64,000 nt of DNA from Gilliamella sp. wkB171 (GCF_001693755.1 NZ_LYST01000025.1:62001-126000); one strand, 5' to 3'; counted from the stretch's first letter, positions 38,078 through 53,000 are shown. The notes: generated from the letters alone by a model not told the origin. Numbers and translations: made by a program.

Positions 38078-38512
38078 TTATTCCTCAATTTTTCCGCCAG
38101 CAGCTTCAATTGCAGCTTTAGCACCTTTCGTTACTCGAATACCACGAACGGTAACTGGTTTAGTTACTTCACCAGATAACATGATTTTAGCATATTCGAT
38201 TTGTGAATTAATCACATTTGCAACTTTTAAGCTATTTAAGTCAACAACATCACCTTCAACTTTCATTAAATCTGAAAGACGAACTTGCGCTGTTACCATA
38301 GCTTTACGTGAGGTAAAACCAAATTTTGGTAAACGACGATATAAAGGCATTTGACCACCTTCAAAGCCACGACGAACGCCGCCACCTGAACGAGATTTTT
38401 GACCTTTGATACCACGAGTACCCGTTTTACCTAATCCAGAACCGATTCCTCGACCTAGACGTTTTGGTGCATGCTTTGAACCTTCAGCAGGAGATAAAGT
38501 ATTTAAACGCAT
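38078..38512 (-). CDS. rplO: 50S ribosomal protein L15
   Basis: 144 residues; starts [26 protein letters not shown] and has the Gly/Arg-rich [35 protein letters not shown] extension that threads through 23S rRNA. It follows rpmD by 5 bases. Confidence 0.99.
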   Translation of the reverse strand: MRLNTLSPAEGSKHAPKRLGRGIGSGLGKTGTRGIKGQKSRSGGGVRRGFEGGQMPLYRRLPKFGFTSRKAMVTAQVRLSDLMKVEGDVVDLNSLKVANVINSQIEYAKIMLSGEVTKPVTVRGIRVTKGAKAAIEAAGGKIEE

Positions 38513-38517
38513 TACTA

Positions 38518-38697
38518 TTACTCCTCTACTTTAACCATGTAATAAACTTGGTTTACCATACCGCGAATCGCAGGAGTATCCTCACGCTCAACAGTATGAC
38601 CAATACGACGTAATCCTAAACCTACTAACGTTGCTTTATGCTTCGGTAGACGACCAATAGAACTACGAGTTTGTGTAATTTTAATTGTCTTTGCCAT
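38518..38697 (-). CDS. rpmD: 50S ribosomal protein L30
   Basis: 59 residues: [20 protein letters not shown], then [20 protein letters not shown] and a short end [12 protein letters not shown]. It matches L30 in length and sequence and lies between rpsE (stop at 38704) and rplO (start at 38512), its standard place in the spc operon. Confidence 0.97.
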   Translation of the reverse strand: MAKTIKITQTRSSIGRLPKHKATLVGLGLRRIGHTVEREDTPAIRGMVNQVYYMVKVEE

Positions 38698-38703
38698 GGC
38701 TAA

Positions 38704-39213
<510 letters not shown>

Positions 39214-39218
39214 CTACC

Positions 39219-39572
39219 TTAGAACTGTAGGCCAGCTTCGCGAGCAGCATCTGCTAGCGCCTGAACTCGACCATGATATTGGAAACCTGAACGATCAAAA
39301 GAAACTTCTTTGATATCTTTCGCTAGTGCACGCTCTGCAATTGCTTTACCAACTGCTGCTGCTGCATCTTTGTTTCCAGTGTATTTTAAACTTTCACTGA
39401 TAGCTTTTTCTAATGTAGAAGCGGCTGCCAGTACTTCTGATCCGTTTGGTGCGATAATCTGCGCATAAATATGACGCGGAGTACGGTGAACCACTAAGCG
39501 AGTTGCAAGTAGTTCATGCATCTTACGACGCGCTTTAGTTGCACGACGGATACGAGCTGATTTCTTATCCAT
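39219..39572 (-). CDS. rplR: 50S ribosomal protein L18
   Basis: 117 residues; [21 protein letters not shown] followed by [28 protein letters not shown] and the terminal [19 protein letters not shown]. It binds 5S rRNA with L5. It follows rplF by 9 bases. Confidence 0.99.
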   Translation of the reverse strand: MDKKSARIRRATKARRKMHELLATRLVVHRTPRHIYAQIIAPNGSEVLAAASTLEKAISESLKYTGNKDAAAAVGKAIAERALAKDIKEVSFDRSGFQYHGRVQALADAAREAGLQF

Positions 39573-39581
39573 AGTGTTACC

Positions 39582-40115
39582 TTACTTTTTCTTAGCTTCT
39601 TTAGTACGCACAACTTCATCTGCGTAACGAACACCTTTACCTTTATAAGGTTCAGGACGACGATAAGCACGGATATCTGCTGCTACTTGTCCGATTAACT
39701 GTTTATCAGCACTTTTTAGTACGATTTCAGTTTGAGAAGGACATTCAGCCGTCACACCTGCAGGTAATTGATGTTCAATTGGATGTGAATATCCAAGAGA
39801 TAGACCAATTGCATTACCTTTAACTTGTGCACGATAACCGACACCAACTAGCTGAAGTTTTTTAGTAAAACCTTCAGTAACACCAATAACCATTGAGTTA
39901 ATCAATGCGCGCGCTGTACCTGCTTGAGCCCAAGCATTCGCAAAGCCGTCACGAGGGGCAAATTTAATTTGACCTTCTTCTTGATTAATAACAACAGCAT
40001 TATTTATTGTGCGAGATAACTCGCCATTTTTACCTTTAATCGTAATTACCTGACCATTGAGTTTTACCTCTACGCCAGCAGGAACAACGACAGGTGCTTT
40101 TGCAACACGAGACAT
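39582..40115 (-). CDS. rplF: 50S ribosomal protein L6
   Basis: 177 residues, two L6 repeats, with [36 protein letters not shown] and the signature [16 protein letters not shown]. It lies near the factor-binding site. It follows rpsH by 11 bases. Confidence 0.99.
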   Translation of the reverse strand: MSRVAKAPVVVPAGVEVKLNGQVITIKGKNGELSRTINNAVVINQEEGQIKFAPRDGFANAWAQAGTARALINSMVIGVTEGFTKKLQLVGVGYRAQVKGNAIGLSLGYSHPIEHQLPAGVTAECPSQTEIVLKSADKQLIGQVAADIRAYRRPEPYKGKGVRYADEVVRTKEAKKK

Positions 40116-40126
40116 TTTTTTCTCCC

Positions 40127-40519
<393 letters not shown>

Positions 40520-40536
40520 CTATAACACTCCCCTGA

Positions 40537-40842
40537 TTACCAACTTGCCTTTTTAAGACCTGGAATCTCACCACGCATGGCTGACTCACGGACCTTAATA
40601 CGGCTTAAACCAAACTTACGAAGGACGCCATGAGGACGACCGGTTTGACGACAACGACGACGTTGACGTGATGGACTAGAATCACGAGGAAGCGTTTGCA
40701 ATTTAAGCACTGCATTCCAACGATCTTCATCTGATGCATTAAGATCAGAGATAATCGCTTTTAATTCTTGACGCTTCGCAAAATATCTTTCTGCTAGCTT
40801 TACGCGTTTCTTATCGCGTTCAATCATTGATTGTTTAGCCAT
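40537..40842 (-). CDS. rpsN: 30S ribosomal protein S14 (zinc-free form)
   Basis: 101 residues with [20 protein letters not shown] and [25 protein letters not shown]. It has one Cys only and the long N-terminal half, so it is the zinc-independent type. It lies 11 bases after rplE. Confidence 0.99.
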   Translation of the reverse strand: MAKQSMIERDKKRVKLAERYFAKRQELKAIISDLNASDEDRWNAVLKLQTLPRDSSPSRQRRRCRQTGRPHGVLRKFGLSRIKVRESAMRGEIPGLKKASW

Positions 40843-40853
40843 TATGCCCTACC

Positions 40854-41393
40854 TTACTTACGAAATGGGAAGTTAAAGGCAGATAATAAAGCTCGGCCTT
40901 CTTCATCTGATTGTGCACTTGTTGTGATAGTAATATCTAAACCACGAACACGATCAACTTTATCATAATCGATTTCAGGGAAAACGATTTGTTCTCGAAT
41001 ACCCATGCTATAATTGCCACGACCATCAAAAGATTTTGCGCTTAAACCACGAAAATCTCGAGTACGAGGAAGAGCAATATAAACTAGACGTTCAAAAAAT
41101 TCCCACATACGTTCGCCACGTAAAGTGACTTTACAACCAATAGGATACCCTTGACGGATTTTAAAACCAGCAACTGATTTGCGTGCTTTAGTGACAAGTG
41201 GTTTTTGACCACTGATTGCTGCTAAGTCAGCAACCGCATTATCTAATAATTTCTTATCAGTAATTGCTTCACCCACACCCATATTCAAGGTGATCTTTTC
41301 GATCCGAGGGACTTGCATGACAGATTTGTAGCCAAACTGGTCTTGCAGTTTATTTACTACCTGTGCTTTGTAGTAATCATGCAGTTTCGCCAT
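40854..41393 (-). CDS. rplE: 50S ribosomal protein L5
   Basis: 179 residues from ATG at 41393, preceded by GGAG; the ATG four codons earlier is not the family start. [20 protein letters not shown] and the signature [15 protein letters not shown]. It binds 5S rRNA and P-site tRNA. In E. coli the S8 repressor site is close to this start; I could not confirm it here by eye. Confidence 0.98.
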   Translation of the reverse strand: MAKLHDYYKAQVVNKLQDQFGYKSVMQVPRIEKITLNMGVGEAITDKKLLDNAVADLAAISGQKPLVTKARKSVAGFKIRQGYPIGCKVTLRGERMWEFFERLVYIALPRTRDFRGLSAKSFDGRGNYSMGIREQIVFPEIDYDKVDRVRGLDITITTSAQSDEEGRALLSAFNFPFRK

Positions 41394-41410
41394 CGTACAC
41401 TCCAAATTAC

Positions 41411-42224
<814 letters not shown>

Positions 42225-42246
42225 TCAAATAAAATGGATAGCATAA

Positions 42247-42272
42247 AATAAACGGCCGATGAGCCGTTTATT
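42247..42272 (-). terminator. Hairpin at the S10/spc operon boundary
   Basis: AATAAACGGC and GCCGTTTATT form a perfect 10-bp stem with a 6-base loop, 30 bases after the rpsQ stop, followed on the minus strand by TTATG. It probably ends or attenuates the S10 transcript. Confidence 0.65.
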
Positions 42273-42301
42273 ATATTATGTACAGTTTTTAATCGATTAG
42301 A

Positions 42302-42562
42302 TTAACTAACTGCTTTTTCTACGATTCGAACAAGAGTCCAAGATTTGGTTTTTGATAATGGACGACACTCTTTAATTTCTACAGTATCACCAATACCACA
42401 CTCATTGTTTTCATCATGTACATGCAATTTAGTCGTACGTTTAATGAACTTACCATATAACGGATGCTTCACTTTACGTTCAATAGCTACAGTAATAGAT
42501 TTATCCATTTTGTCGCTAATAACACGACCTTGCTGAGTACGAATTTTTACTTCAGTAGTCAT
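42302..42562 (-). CDS. rpsQ: 30S ribosomal protein S17
   Basis: 86 residues from ATG at 42562, one base after the rpmC stop; a GTG three codons earlier overlaps rpmC. It has [29 protein letters not shown] and the S17 OB-fold end [20 protein letters not shown]. Last gene of the S10 operon. Confidence 0.98.
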   Translation of the reverse strand: MTTEVKIRTQQGRVISDKMDKSITVAIERKVKHPLYGKFIKRTTKLHVHDENNECGIGDTVEIKECRPLSKTKSWTLVRIVEKAVS

Positions 42563-42563
42563 A

Positions 42564-42755
42564 TTACGCACCCGCCTTCTCAGTTAATAATGTTTTAACT
42601 CGTGCAATATTACGACGCACTTGTTTTAACACATGAGTTTGTGTTAACTGACCCCCAGCTAATTGCATACGTAAGTTAAATTGCTCACGTAATAAATTAA
42701 GAAGTTCAGTATTTAACTCTTCAACGCTTTTTTCGCGTAGCTCTTTTGCTTTCAT
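42564..42755 (-). CDS. rpmC: 50S ribosomal protein L29
   Basis: 63 residues, [31 protein letters not shown], the standard L29 helical hairpin. It lies at the exit tunnel next to the signal-recognition docking site. It starts at the base after the rplP stop codon. Confidence 0.98.
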   Translation of the reverse strand: MKAKELREKSVEELNTELLNLLREQFNLRMQLAGGQLTQTHVLKQVRRNIARVKTLLTEKAGA

Positions 42756-43178
<423 letters not shown>

Positions 43179-43916
43179 TTATTGTTTTCGGCCTTTGCGC
43201 TGCTTTTTCGGTTGAGCAGCAGGTTGTTTTTCTGCTTGTTCAACGGCAGCCATACCACCAAGGATCTCACCTTTGAAGATCCACACTTTAACACCAATAA
43301 TACCATAGGTAGTTAATGCTTCAGATGTACCATAATCGATATCAGCACGAAGAGTATGTAGAGGCACACGACCTTCACGATACCATTCACTACGTGCGAT
43401 TTCAGCGCCGCCTAAACGACCACTTACTTCAACTTTGATACCCTTAGCACCCGCTTTCATTGCGTTTTGTACCGCACGTTTCATTGCACGACGGAACATA
43501 ACACGGCGTTCTAACTGAGAAGTAATACTGTCAGCAACTAATTTAGCGTCAAGTTCAGGTTTACGAACTTCAGCTATATTAATTTGTACTGCAACATCAC
43601 GTTTCTCTTTCTTGTCTTTATATTTATTGACAATAGAAGCTACGGCATTACGTAATTTTTCAACGTCCTCGCCTTTTTTACCAATCACAATACCCGGACG
43701 AGCAGTGTGAATAGTAATGCGAACGTTAGTTTCTGCTGAACGGTCGATTACAATCTTAGAGATTGATGCTTGTGCTAATTCTTTATTTAAGAATTCACGC
43801 ACTCTAAAATCACTTTCTAAATTATCAGCGAATGTCTTTGTACCCGAATACCATGTAGATGTCCAAGGCTTGACGATGCCTAGTCGGATACCATTTGGAT
43901 TTACTTTTTGACCCAT
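43179..43916 (-). CDS. rpsC: 30S ribosomal protein S3
   Basis: 245 residues, KH domain ([18 protein letters not shown], about 55-75 onwards) and the C-terminal S3 domain ([41 protein letters not shown]). The C-terminus is a Lys/Gln-rich tail. It forms part of the mRNA entry helicase. It follows rplV by 14 bases. Confidence 0.99.
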   Translation of the reverse strand: MGQKVNPNGIRLGIVKPWTSTWYSGTKTFADNLESDFRVREFLNKELAQASISKIVIDRSAETNVRITIHTARPGIVIGKKGEDVEKLRNAVASIVNKYKDKKEKRDVAVQINIAEVRKPELDAKLVADSITSQLERRVMFRRAMKRAVQNAMKAGAKGIKVEVSGRLGGAEIARSEWYREGRVPLHTLRADIDYGTSEALTTYGIIGVKVWIFKGEILGGMAAVEQAEKQPAAQPKKQRKGRKQ

Positions 43917-43930
43917 TGCTATTCTCCAGC

Positions 43931-44272
<342 letters not shown>

Positions 44273-44276
44273 CTAC

Positions 44277-44570
<294 letters not shown>

Positions 44571-44574
44571 TTAA

Positions 44575-45417
<843 letters not shown>

Positions 45418-45720
45418 TTACTCAGCGACGCCAGCAAGGTCTAAGTTTTGACCTTCTGCTAAAGTAACGTAAGCTTTTTTCCAGTCGCTACGGCGACCGA
45501 TTTGTTGACCACGACGTTTTACTTTGCCTTTAACAACAAGCGTATTTACGTCATCTACTTTAACTTCAAATAGTTGTTCAACTGCGGCTTTAATCTCTCT
45601 CTTAGTAGCATCTTTAGCAACTTTCAATACTAATGTATTTGTTTTTTCCATTGAAATAGATGCTTTTTCAGAAACATGTGGTGCTCGCAGGACTTTAAGC
45701 AGACGCTCTTCACGAATCAT
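45418..45720 (-). CDS. rplW: 50S ribosomal protein L23
   Basis: 100 residues, [21 protein letters not shown] and [30 protein letters not shown]. It is the trigger-factor and SRP docking site at the exit tunnel. Its ATG overlaps the rplD stop by 4 bases (ATGA). Confidence 0.99.
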   Translation of the reverse strand: MIREERLLKVLRAPHVSEKASISMEKTNTLVLKVAKDATKREIKAAVEQLFEVKVDDVNTLVVKGKVKRRGQQIGRRSDWKKAYVTLAEGQNLDLAGVAE

Positions 45721-46319
45721 GCTAACATCTCCTCTACTTGTTTAACGGCATCAACAGTGATAACCACTTTGTCAAATGCAATCAAACTAACTGGATCAAT
45801 ACCTGCCACATCACGCACATCAACTTTATGCAAGTTACGTGCTGCTAAGAAAAGATTTTCATCAACGTCAGAGGTAATGATTAGAACATCATTAAGATTC
45901 ATATCATTTAATTTCTGAGTTAATAATTTAGTCTTAGGTGCTTCAACAGTAAATGTTTCAACCACAACTAAACGTTCTTGACGCACTAATTCAGAGAAAA
46001 TACTCTTTAATGCACCACGATACATTTTACGGTTAACTTTTTGGCTATGATCTTGTGGTTTTGCTGCAAATGTTACACCACCACTACGCCAGATTGGGCT
46101 CTTAATAGAACCTGAACGAGCACGACCTGTGCCTTTTTGACGCCATGGTTTTTTGCCTGAACCAGCGATTTCTGCACGAGTTTTTTGTGCGCGAGAGCCT
46201 TGACGAGCAGCAGATGCATAAGCAACAACTACTTGATGAACTAACGCTTCATTAAACTCACGTCCGAAGGTAGTTTCGGAAACAGAAAGCGCTTGCGCGT
46301 CTTTTACTACTAATTCCAT
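45717..46319 (-). CDS. rplD: 50S ribosomal protein L4
   Basis: 200 residues from ATG at 46319 (GGAGATAGAG upstream; E. coli L4 begins MELVLKDA and here MELVVKDA). It has the tunnel loop [31 protein letters not shown]. In E. coli L4 is also the feedback repressor of the S10 operon. It overlaps rplW by 4 bases. An ATG upstream at 46361 lies inside rplC. Confidence 0.98.
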   Translation of the reverse strand: MELVVKDAQALSVSETTFGREFNEALVHQVVVAYASAARQGSRAQKTRAEIAGSGKKPWRQKGTGRARSGSIKSPIWRSGGVTFAAKPQDHSQKVNRKMYRGALKSIFSELVRQERLVVVETFTVEAPKTKLLTQKLNDMNLNDVLIITSDVDENLFLAARNLHKVDVRDVAGIDPVSLIAFDKVVITVDAVKQVEEMLA

Positions 46320-46335
46320 CTCTATCTCCTCGACG

Positions 46336-46962
46336 TTAAGCCTTGATTGCTGGTTTAACAATTACGTCACTATTGATTGCGCCAGGAACCGCACCTTTAA
46401 TTAATAAAAGGTTACGCTCTGCATCAACACGTACAATATCTAAGTTTTGAACAGTTACACGTTCATTACCTAGGTGACCTGCCATTTTACGACCTTTGAA
46501 CACTTTACCTGGAGTTTGGTTTTGACCAATTGAGCCATGACCACGGTGTGCCAAAGAGTTACCATGGGTTGCATCTTGAGTACGGAAATTCCAACGTTTA
46601 GTTACGCCAGCAAAACCTTTACCTTTAGATGTACCAGTAACATCAACTTTTTTAACGTCTGTGAAAATATCAACGTTAATACTTTGACCTACAGCAAATT
46701 CGCCTTCTTCAAAACGGAATTCCCATAGACCACGACCAGCTTCAACGCCAGCCTTAGCGAAATGACCTGCTTCAGGTTTGTTTACACGGCTTGCTTTTTT
46801 GCTGCCAGTAGTAACCTGAATAGCTTGATAACCATCATTTTCAAGCGTTTTTACTTGAGTAATGCGGTTACTTTGAACTTCAACTACGGTGACAGGAATA
46901 GAAACACCCTCTTCGGTGAAGATTCGTGTCATTCCTACTTTACGACCGATTAAACCAATCAT
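46336..46962 (-). CDS. rplC: 50S ribosomal protein L3
   Basis: 208 residues: [19 protein letters not shown] and the signature [49 protein letters not shown]. It is an early assembly protein whose tip reaches the peptidyl-transferase centre. It lies 31 bases after rpsJ. Confidence 0.99.
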   Translation of the reverse strand: MIGLIGRKVGMTRIFTEEGVSIPVTVVEVQSNRITQVKTLENDGYQAIQVTTGSKKASRVNKPEAGHFAKAGVEAGRGLWEFRFEEGEFAVGQSINVDIFTDVKKVDVTGTSKGKGFAGVTKRWNFRTQDATHGNSLAHRGHGSIGQNQTPGKVFKGRKMAGHLGNERVTVQNLDIVRVDAERNLLLIKGAVPGAINSDVIVKPAIKA

Positions 46963-46993
46963 TGTTTCGACCTCTCAATCATTCAGCCTAGGA

Positions 46994-47498
<505 letters not shown>

Positions 47499-47504
47499 GC
47501 GTCA

Positions 47505-47532
47505 ATTATACGTAAATAATTAACTAATGCAA
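47505..47532 (-). promoter_or_regulatory. Likely S10-operon promoter
   Basis: Minus strand: TTGCAT (47527-47532), a 16-base spacer and TATAAT (47505-47510). Confidence 0.6.
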
Positions 47533-47678
47533 GGAGTAATTAATAAAGAGTGAGGATAATGACTTTAACAAATCAAACAAATATTTTTAGCGCTACAGGT
47601 ACTAAAGCGATAATACCTAAAGGAAGTGCATTAAATAAATATAGCAATCCTTCCCTTAGACTAAAAATTTAATAGTAA
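47533..47678. other. Gap between psuG and the S10 promoter
   Basis: About 145 bases with no clear terminator for psuG and no gene. Confidence 0.35.
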
Positions 47679-48614
47679 TTATTTAATATGGCAATAATTT
47701 ACTGCTATTTCTGATGCTAATTTAGCATTATTAAAGACGAGATTGATATTGGCTTCTAAACTATCACCGCCTGTTATTTCTACCACTTTGGCTAACAAGA
47801 ATGGCGTAGTTTCTTTACCTTTAATCCCTTTCTCAACCGATTCTTGTAACGCTTTTTCAATCGCAACGGAAATAATTTGCTCATCCATTGCATATTGTTC
47901 AGGAATAGGATTTGCAACCACAACGCCACCCTTTAAACCTAAATCCCATTTAACTTTAATCATGTCGGCAATTTGTTTAGCGCTATCTAGTTTTACGCTA
48001 ACATCAAACGGACTAGTTCGGCTAAAGAACGACGGCAGTTTTTCTGTTTGATAACCAACCACAGGTACCCCATATGTTTCAAGGTATTCCATTGTTAGAC
48101 CTAAATCTAAAATTGATTTAGCACCAGCACAAACTACAGCGACACTGGTATTAGCGAGTTCTTGAAGATCGGCTGAAATATCAAAGGTATGCTCAGCACC
48201 GCGATGAACGCCACCAAGCCCGCCGGTTGCAAAAACTCGAATACCCGCTAATTCAGCAATAATCATTGTGGCCGCAACGGTTGTCGCACCATTTTGTTTA
48301 TTGGCAACAACAACCGGTAAATCACGACGACTCACTTTTGTTACATTTAACCCTTCTTTACCAAGAATGGTGATCTCTTCTTTGGATAACCCAGCTTTTA
48401 AACGACCGTTAATTACCGCAATTGTTGCAGGAATTGCACCATTTTTTCTGACAATTTCTTCCACTTTTAATGCGGTTTCCACATTTTGCGGATAAGGCAT
48501 ACCATGTGAAATAATGGTCGATTCTAAAGCAACAACGGGTTGATTATTTTCAAGCGCTTGTTTAACTTCTGGCGAAATATCGAGATATTGATTATAGGTA
48601 GATACATTATTCAT
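47679..48614 (-). CDS. psuG: Pseudouridine-5'-phosphate glycosidase
   Basis: 311 residues, PsuG family: VVALESTIISHGMPYPQNVETAL, ATTVAATMIIAELAGIRVFATGGLGGVHRGAEHTFDISADL and GGVVVANPIPEQYAMD. It splits pseudouridine-5'-phosphate to uracil and ribose-5-phosphate. Its ATG overlaps the psuK stop by 4 bases, so the two enzymes are made together. No pseudouridine transporter (psuT) is adjacent. Confidence 0.95.
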   Translation of the reverse strand: MNNVSTYNQYLDISPEVKQALENNQPVVALESTIISHGMPYPQNVETALKVEEIVRKNGAIPATIAVINGRLKAGLSKEEITILGKEGLNVTKVSRRDLPVVVANKQNGATTVAATMIIAELAGIRVFATGGLGGVHRGAEHTFDISADLQELANTSVAVVCAGAKSILDLGLTMEYLETYGVPVVGYQTEKLPSFFSRTSPFDVSVKLDSAKQIADMIKVKWDLGLKGGVVVANPIPEQYAMDEQIISVAIEKALQESVEKGIKGKETTPFLLAKVVEITGGDSLEANINLVFNNAKLASEIAVNYCHIK

Positions 48615-49702
48615 GAAACAGACTCCAATATATTTTTAACACAATTAATAGATAGATTTGGATTATTGGTAAATTCAGATGATAACGTTAAAGATGAGCA
48701 CGCTTGAGCAAATCTCACACTTTGATAAAAACTCATATTATCCAAATAGCCATGAGCAAGACCAGCAATCATCGCATCACCTGCACCTGTAACGCTAATA
48801 ATTGTTGTAGGAATAGAGGCAGACCAACCCTGCTCACCATTGATTTCGCTGTAATAAACACCTTCAGCACCCGTACTGATCGCTATACGCTGCACGCCTT
48901 GTTTATGGAACCAATCAATAACAGCTGGTATGTCTTTATCGCTATTAATTTTTATGCCACTTAACATTTCAGCTTCAAGGCGGTTAGGTTTTAAAGTATG
49001 AATATGTGATAACCAATCTTTTATTTTATGCGATTTAAAAGCCGAAACGGTATCAACAAAGATAGGAACTGAACCTGCGTTACTGAATAACCAAGCCAAA
49101 GCCTCTGATTGTAAATTACAGTCAATAATTAATAATTTTGCATGTTGAATCAATTGTTTTGACTCATTTAATAAACTTGGCGTTAACTTATCAATAATGT
49201 CCATGTCGTTGATAGCTAGAATCATTTCACCTGCTTCATCTAATAAGGAAAGATAAGTTGAAGTACTATCACCTTTTACAACGTGGCAATGATCCATATT
49301 AACGCCAGCTTTTCGCGTGTGCTCAATCAATTGCATACCATAAAAATCATCACCGATCATTGAGACCAGATGAGTATCTTGTCCCAATAATGCTAAATTT
49401 TCAGCAATATTACGACCGACACCACCAGGTGTACAAGCAATTTTGCCTGGATTTGAATCACCATAAACTAATTTCTTGTCTGAATATCCAGTCACATCCA
49501 TATTGCTCGAACCAACCACCACAATATGATTATTTTCCGATAGAATATAACCTTTTCCTTTTATATAGCCTTTTTGAGTCAGCGTCATAATATAACCTGC
49601 AACACTCGAACGAGTGATACCTAACATGTCAGCTATTGTATGTTGTTGGATAAGCGGATTATTACGGATAATTGTTAAGATTTGCTTTTCTCTATGATTC
49701 AT
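48611..49702 (-). CDS. psuK: Pseudouridine kinase with N-terminal winged-helix domain
   Basis: 363 residues from ATG at 49702 (AGGTG upstream); an ATG at 49741 would add 13 residues without support. Residues 1-55 form a winged helix (HREKQILTIIRNNPLIQQHTIADMLGITRSSVAGYIMTLTQKGYI); the rest is a PfkB kinase with VVVGSSNMDVTGY, CTPGGVGRNIAENLALLG and the GAGD motif in SVTGAGDAMIAGLAHG. E. coli PsuK is about 313 residues and lacks the DNA-binding part, while YeiI (about 362) has it. Fused to a kinase in an operon with psuG, it may sense pseudouridine and regulate its own operon; that is an inference. Confidence 0.88.
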   Translation of the reverse strand: MNHREKQILTIIRNNPLIQQHTIADMLGITRSSVAGYIMTLTQKGYIKGKGYILSENNHIVVVGSSNMDVTGYSDKKLVYGDSNPGKIACTPGGVGRNIAENLALLGQDTHLVSMIGDDFYGMQLIEHTRKAGVNMDHCHVVKGDSTSTYLSLLDEAGEMILAINDMDIIDKLTPSLLNESKQLIQHAKLLIIDCNLQSEALAWLFSNAGSVPIFVDTVSAFKSHKIKDWLSHIHTLKPNRLEAEMLSGIKINSDKDIPAVIDWFHKQGVQRIAISTGAEGVYYSEINGEQGWSASIPTTIISVTGAGDAMIAGLAHGYLDNMSFYQSVRFAQACSSLTLSSEFTNNPNLSINCVKNILESVS

Positions 49703-49873
49703 AAACACCTGTTTGTTTTTCAGCACATGTCTATAAATCAACTATATCAAAACGATAATCAAGTTAATAGTAAAGTATTATTATTGATAAGAAAAATGTG
49801 ACAATAATCAAAAAGATATCAAAATCAAAGGGAAATAGAAAAAATTAAAATCTCAAATAATAAGTAAATAGGC

Positions 49874-49890
49874 GTCGCCATAAAGGCGAC
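49874..49890 (-). terminator. Hairpin after fdx
   Basis: GTCGCC and GGCGAC form a 6-bp stem around ATAAA immediately after the fdx stop. There is no long T run, so its strength is uncertain. Confidence 0.45.
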
Positions 49891-49893
49891 TGA

Positions 49894-50232
49894 TTAATGA
49901 TCTTCTTTAGCGTGGTTAAGACTATATCTTGGGATTTCAACCTCAAGATCTTCATCGGTCACTCGAGCTTGGCAACTTAAGCGACTATGCGGCTCAACAC
50001 CCCAAGCTTTGTCTAACATATCGTCTTCTTGTTCATCGCTTTCTTCGAGTGAATCAAATCCTTTTCGAACAATACAGTGGCAAGTTGAACAAGCACAAGA
50101 CATTTCACAAGCATGCTCAATTTCTATATCATTACGTAAAGCAACTTCTAGAATAGATTCGCCTTCTTCTGCTTCGACAGTTAATCCATCAGGACAAAGA
50201 TCGGCATTAGGTAAAAAAGTAATTTTTGGCAT
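49894..50232 (-). CDS. fdx: ISC-system [2Fe-2S] ferredoxin
   Basis: 112 residues. The cluster ligands Cys42, Cys48, Cys51 and Cys87 are at the positions known for E. coli Fdx (ACEMSCACSTCHC and SRLSCQ). It supplies electrons during iron-sulfur cluster assembly. Last gene of the isc operon here; iscX, which usually follows, is missing. Confidence 0.97.
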   Translation of the reverse strand: MPKITFLPNADLCPDGLTVEAEEGESILEVALRNDIEIEHACEMSCACSTCHCIVRKGFDSLEESDEQEDDMLDKAWGVEPHSRLSCQARVTDEDLEVEIPRYSLNHAKEDH

Positions 50233-50246
50233 AATAATCTCGTTAG

Positions 50247-52106
50247 TTAAATATCATCAACTTTATGACCAGTTAAAGCATGACGAATTGATCTATCCAT
50301 TCGCTTAGCAGCAAACTCCTGTGTTACTTTATCAACAACTTTTATTTGTTTTTCAATAGCATAACTGTCATCTAATTCAGTTACTGCTTGTAATTGATGC
50401 TTAGCTGCTAAAATCTGGTCCAGTTCATTTTCACTTAATAAATCGGCATCCTTATCTAATGCACTTTGCAAACTCTCAAGTACTCTTGCGGCTTCAACTT
50501 TTTGTTCTGCGAGCATCCTTGCTTGTTTATCTTGCTGTGCATAGCTAATAGAATCTTGAATCATGGACGCGATTTCTTTATCTGTTAGACCATAAGATGG
50601 CTTAACTTGAATCGCCGCTTCAACACCTGTTGATTTCTCTTTTGCAGTAACACTTAATAAACCATCTGCATCGACTTGAAAGGTAACTCGAATATGCGCT
50701 CCACCTGCTGGCATAGGAGGAATACCCCTTAACGTAAATCTTGCAAGTGATCGGCAATCAGCAACAGTTTCACGTTCACCTTGTAAAACATGAATCATCA
50801 TCGCCGTTTGTCCGTCTTTAAAGGTTGTGAATTCTTGCGCCCTCGCACAAGGAATGGTGCTATTACGTGGAATAATTTTTTCAACCAATTCACCCATTGT
50901 TTCTATCCCTAAAGACAAGGGAATAACATCAAGCAATAACATGTCGGAATCTGACTTATTGCCAACGAGTATATCCGCCTGTATTGCTGCACCAATAGCA
51001 ACAACTTTATCTGGGTCAATCGAAGTTAGTGGTTCAGTTTTAAAATAATCGCCGACAAGTTCACGAACTAACGGTACGCGAGTAGAACCACCGACCATCA
51101 CAACGTCAACGATATCACTTACATCAGTCTGAGCATCTTTTAGTGCACGGCGACAAACCGCCAATGTGCGTTTGACTAACGGTTCAATTAACGTTTCAAA
51201 TTGCTCACGCGTTATAGTTAAAGATTGACCTTCTATATTAGCTAAAACTGAATCTTGCTGGCTCAGTGCAATTTTGATTTTAACCGCTTCATCGATAATT
51301 TTTTGGTTGATATGGGGATCAGTGTTATTTTCTAGACCGACTTGTTTTTTTAAATAATCTGCAAGTAATCGGTCAAAATCATCACCACCAAGTGCGGAAT
51401 CACCGCCCGTTGCTAATACTTCAAACACCCCTTTATGTAAGCGCAAGATAGAAATATCAAACGTACCACCACCTAAATCATAAACCGCAATCACACCTTC
51501 TTTACCTGAATCTAAACCATAAGCAATCGCGGCGGCGGTTGGTTCATTCAAAAGACGAAGTACATGCAATCCAGCTAACTTTGCAGCATCTTTGGTTGCT
51601 TGCCGCTGAGCATCATCAAAATAGGCCGGAACGGTAATCACAGCGCCATCAATTTCACTTTGTAATGTCTGTTTTGCTCTATTGGCTAAAGCAATTAAAA
51701 TTTCGGCTGAAACTTGAATCGGATTAACTTGGCCATTGGGTAGATTTAATAAAGGTACGCCATTTTCAGTTTGTGAAAATGCGTAGGGAAAATGAGAAAA
51801 TTGAATATCGGATAAACTTCTGCCCATTAATCTTTTAACAGAACTTACTGTATTTTTGGGATCATTGGCAGCATTATCTTTAGCATTCTTTCCAACGGTA
51901 ATAATTGGATTATCATCATGATCGATGCCATAATGAACAACTGATGGCAATAAAGCATTACCGTCTAAATCAGGTAATACTTCGGATTGTCCACTACGAA
52001 CTGTTGCGACGAGTGAATTTGTAGTACCAAGATCAATGCCTACCGCCACACGACGTTGATGGGGTTCTGGTGTTTGTCCTGGTTCGCTGATCTGTAATAA
52101 TACCAT
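50247..52106 (-). CDS. hscA: Fe-S protein maturation chaperone HscA
   Basis: 619 residues, Hsp70 family: [54 protein letters not shown]-terminal substrate domain from about 390. HscA binds the LPPVK motif of IscU and releases clusters in an ATP cycle driven by HscB. It follows hscB by 37 bases. Confidence 0.97.
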   Translation of the reverse strand: MVLLQISEPGQTPEPHQRRVAVGIDLGTTNSLVATVRSGQSEVLPDLDGNALLPSVVHYGIDHDDNPIITVGKNAKDNAANDPKNTVSSVKRLMGRSLSDIQFSHFPYAFSQTENGVPLLNLPNGQVNPIQVSAEILIALANRAKQTLQSEIDGAVITVPAYFDDAQRQATKDAAKLAGLHVLRLLNEPTAAAIAYGLDSGKEGVIAVYDLGGGTFDISILRLHKGVFEVLATGGDSALGGDDFDRLLADYLKKQVGLENNTDPHINQKIIDEAVKIKIALSQQDSVLANIEGQSLTITREQFETLIEPLVKRTLAVCRRALKDAQTDVSDIVDVVMVGGSTRVPLVRELVGDYFKTEPLTSIDPDKVVAIGAAIQADILVGNKSDSDMLLLDVIPLSLGIETMGELVEKIIPRNSTIPCARAQEFTTFKDGQTAMMIHVLQGERETVADCRSLARFTLRGIPPMPAGGAHIRVTFQVDADGLLSVTAKEKSTGVEAAIQVKPSYGLTDKEIASMIQDSISYAQQDKQARMLAEQKVEAARVLESLQSALDKDADLLSENELDQILAAKHQLQAVTELDDSYAIEKQIKVVDKVTQEFAAKRMDRSIRHALTGHKVDDI

Positions 52107-52143
52107 TTAATCTATCTCTGTTGACGTGCGACTAATCTTAAAA

Positions 52144-52662
52144 TTATAAAGCAAATTGCTTTTCTTGTAACTTCTCGATTTGTTCAATCAATCTAGTGAG
52201 ATAACGGATTTTATAGAGTTGATTAACTGCAGTTTGCCAATCTTGTTTAGAAATGAGCGCTAATAATTGATTATAAACTGTTTTTTCACGTTCAATAATT
52301 TCTGCATGAAAATCATCTAACAAGGTAAAATTAGCTTGATTTTCAATGTCATCAAGCCTTTCACGCAAAGAAAATTGTTCCATTAAAAAATCGGCATCAT
52401 GAATAATGCTCTGTTCTGCTGCAATATCAAAACCTTGTAACGATAAAAAATATTCAGCCGCTTTGATCGGATTTTTTAATATTTGATAACCATCATTAAT
52501 TTTAGCCGATTTTTGTACAACAGCCGATTTTTCACTGTCATTTGCGGTCGCAAAATTATCTGGGTGATATTGTCTTTGCAACTGTTGATAATGAAGCGCT
52601 AACTGTTTTGAATCAACCGGCAACTGTACAGGTAACTGAAATAACTCAAAGTAATTATCCAT
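52144..52662 (-). CDS. hscB: Co-chaperone HscB
   Basis: 172 residues. J domain with His33-Pro34-Asp35 (YHPDNFA) and a C-terminal three-helix domain that binds IscU. It stimulates HscA. It lies between iscA and hscA, 14 bases after iscA. Confidence 0.96.
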   Translation of the reverse strand: MDNYFELFQLPVQLPVDSKQLALHYQQLQRQYHPDNFATANDSEKSAVVQKSAKINDGYQILKNPIKAAEYFLSLQGFDIAAEQSIIHDADFLMEQFSLRERLDDIENQANFTLLDDFHAEIIEREKTVYNQLLALISKQDWQTAVNQLYKIRYLTRLIEQIEKLQEKQFAL

Positions 52663-52676
52663 AATGATAGCTCCAA

Positions 52677-53000
52677 CTAGACATTAAAGCTTTCGCCACA
52701 ACCGCATTCATTCTTAGAATTAGGATTATTGAATTTAAAGCCTTCGTTTAGACCCTCTTTGACAAAATCAAGCTCTGTCCCATCAATATAAACTAAACTT
52801 TTTTTATCTACGATCACTTTGACATTTTTATCTTCAAAAACGCTATCATCGTCATTAATCACATCAGCAAATTCCAAGACATAAGCCATACCTGAACAAC
52901 CGGATGTTTTTACACCTAACCTAAGCCCAACACCTTTTCCGCGATTAGCCAAAAAGGATTGAACTCGATTTGCTGCACTTGTTGTTAATGTGATTGCCAT
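52677..53000 (-). CDS. iscA: Iron-sulfur cluster assembly protein IscA
   Basis: 107 residues, A-type carrier with Cys35 ([10 protein letters not shown]), Cys99 and Cys101 (CGCGESFNV). It delivers clusters to targets. Its ATG overlaps the iscU stop by one base. Confidence 0.97.
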   Translation of the reverse strand: MAITLTTSAANRVQSFLANRGKGVGLRLGVKTSGCSGMAYVLEFADVINDDDSVFEDKNVKVIVDKKSLVYIDGTELDFVKEGLNEGFKFNNPNSKNECGCGESFNV

